From: an uncultured Peptococcaceae bacterium
Lineage (GTDB): Bacteria > Bacillota > Peptococcia > Peptococcales > Peptococcaceae
Reading direction: 5' to 3'
Assembly (NCBI GenBank): GCA_937976375.1
Contig: CALJRU010000051.1
Location: forward strand, 1-14,831
Length of the DNA stretch: 14,831 bases
Shown here one piece after another: positions 14,157 through 14,831 of this stretch. A program made the position numbers and the translations under genes. The notes under the pieces are model-generated. The model worked only from the letters and a program-made list of their open reading frames with translations, made no database searches and was not told the origin of the DNA. How positions within the stretch are numbered: the stretch's first letter is position 1; every line of letters begins with the position of its first letter.

Positions 14157-14651
14157 ATGCGCATTTTTATTTTCATCCTATCGCTCATTATCGCTGTTGC
14201 TTGCGTATTCCTAAATATCCTCGGATTTAATGGAACGTTGACGCAAACAGAATTTCTTCTCATTAACGTTGTTGTAGAATTTTTGTTATGTATGATCCTT
14301 GGCCACTTTATGTATCGCACCTACGCCAACTATAAGCGTGCGAAAAATTTAAGCCAGGAGCTCACCAATACACAGGCTGCACTCCAGTTAAAAACCAAAG
14401 AAGCTGCTGAAGCTCAAGAAGCCATGCAGAAAGCTTCCGCTACAGCGCAGGCACCGCAATCAGAATCGGCAAGCGAAAACATGTCAGCTGAATCTGCTGC
14501 AGCGTCTGCGACTGAACCAGCCGAAGTTTACTCACCAACTACTGAACAGCCTGCTGTTCACTTAGAAAACACGCAGCCCCTTGCAAGCGTTCACGAAGCA
14601 ACAAACGATCTTGAAACAACAACCTTATTCAAAGCACCGCTTACAAAGTAA
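14157..14651 (+). CDS. Small two-helix membrane protein, LapA-like
   Basis: This 164-residue protein has two hydrophobic segments (about 2-22 and 33-52) separated by a short polar loop (FNGTLTQTE). A basic region and a helical, probably coiled-coil stretch (about 58-95, rich in Ala, Glu, Gln and Lys) follow, and then a low-complexity Ala/Ser/Glu/Thr tail without recognisable domain. The membrane part resembles the LapA/DUF1049 type (MRIF opening, two helices, then a coiled coil); I hold this loosely. The start at 14157 is chosen because the protein begins with the membrane segment there; AAAGGAG lies about 12 bases upstream, rather far. It is transcribed alone, divergent from pspC. Function unknown. 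Confidence 0.7.
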   Translation: MRIFIFILSLIIAVACVFLNILGFNGTLTQTEFLLINVVVEFLLCMILGHFMYRTYANYKRAKNLSQELTNTQAALQLKTKEAAEAQEAMQKASATAQAPQSESASENMSAESAAASATEPAEVYSPTTEQPAVHLENTQPLASVHEATNDLETTTLFKAPLTK

Positions 14652-14701
14652 AAAACAGCGGGCATCAAAAGTACCAAACTTTTGATGCCCGCTGTTTTTT
14701 T
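14651..14701 (+). terminator. Strong terminator after the LapA-like gene
   Basis: A perfect stem of about 22 bp (14651-14672 with 14679-14700) has a 6-base loop and a T-run of seven, starting on the last base of the stop codon. A-rich and T-rich ends make it symmetric, so it could also stop transcription from the right. Confidence 0.92.
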
Positions 14702-14721
14702 GCAAACGAAATCGCGTTTAC

Positions 14722-14759
14722 AAAAATGAAAAAAGAAACCCGAGGCACATTGCCTCGGG
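14722..14759 (-). terminator. Terminator of tRNA-Phe
   Basis: A perfect 9-bp stem, CCCGAGGCA with TGCCTCGGG (14739-14747 with 14751-14759), has a 3-base loop. On the minus strand it is followed by TTTCTTTTTT. It lies 11 bases after the end of the tRNA. Confidence 0.88.
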
Positions 14760-14770
14760 CAAAAAAAGAA

Positions 14771-14831
14771 TGCTTCGAGCCGGAATCGAACCAGCGACAC
14801 GAGGATTTTCAGTCCTCTGCTCTACCGACTG
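14771..14831 (-). tRNA. tRNA-Phe (GAA), 5' end outside the window
   Basis: The minus strand shows the end of the D arm (GGTAGAGC), an anticodon stem GAGGA/TCCTC closing the loop CTGAAAA with anticodon GAA (14808-14810 on the plus strand), a 5-base variable loop, a T arm GCTGG-TTCGATT-CCGGC and the 3' acceptor strand TCGAAGC with discriminator A. The 5' acceptor strand and first part of the D arm are cut off. The next bases are TTC, so the 3' CCA is not encoded and must be added after transcription. Confidence 0.95.

Noticed and set aside
14639..14831. tRNA-Phe 3' end as an attachment site for an integrated element
   Set aside because: No integrase, no repeated tRNA 3' fragment in the window, and the adjacent genes look like core chromosome.
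1..14831. CRISPR arrays, insertion sequences or phage genes
   Set aside because: No regularly spaced repeats, transposase or phage proteins were found on either strand.

Overview
The window reads as chromosome of an anaerobic, respiring member of the Bacillota. The grounds are a T-box-type leader at the left edge, strong GGAGG ribosome binding sites, a hydroxylamine reductase with its clostridial-type ferredoxin, and a membrane redox complex with periplasmic c-type haem. A diderm lineage such as the Negativicutes is possible, but the sequence does not settle this. GC content is near 50% by eye and somewhat higher in the adenine deaminase gene.

Layout, left to right. (1) At 1-116 on the minus strand is a promoter followed by the first part of a T-box leader whose gene lies outside the window. 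(2) At 231-2532 (minus) is a two-gene operon: an iron-sulfur protein, then the hybrid-cluster protein Hcp, closed by a strong terminator. (3) Divergent from it, at 2640-5123 (plus), are a Crp/Fnr-type regulator and adenine deaminase. The shared intergenic region holds overlapping back-to-back -10 elements and a 14-bp dyad placed where a class II Crp/Fnr activator would sit for the hcp operon. (4) At 5254-13152 (minus) is one long, tightly packed operon: resB, ccsA/resC, an RsbRD_N-domain gene (DsrT-like), dsrK, dsrJ, dsrO, dsrP and dsrM, with a good promoter at 13241-13270 and a terminator after dsrM. (5) At 13454-14051 (minus) are pspC and a small CbiX/SirB chelatase with overlapping ends. 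(6) At 14157-14651 (plus) is a small LapA-like membrane protein, with terminator. (7) At the right edge is a partial tRNA-Phe (minus) with its own terminator.

How it works together. The central operon encodes the five subunits of the DsrMKJOP complex plus the System II cytochrome c assembly pair that would attach haem to DsrJ. From the known family, DsrM and DsrK link the menaquinone pool to a cytoplasmic thiol/disulfide partner, normally DsrC trisulfide in sulfite reduction, while DsrJ, DsrO and DsrP form the periplasmic and second membrane module. No DsrAB or DsrC gene is in the window, so the actual electron acceptor cannot be read here. The nearby CbiX-type chelatase could supply sirohaem, or cobalt for B12. 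The Hcp operon with its divergent regulator looks like a nitrosative-stress module under an HcpR-like protein.

The points most worth a second look are the permuted gene order (K-J-O-P-M), the four-cysteine tail on the RsbRD_N protein, the loss from DsrO of what appears to be exactly one Fe-S cluster, and the architecture of the hcp/regulator promoter region.
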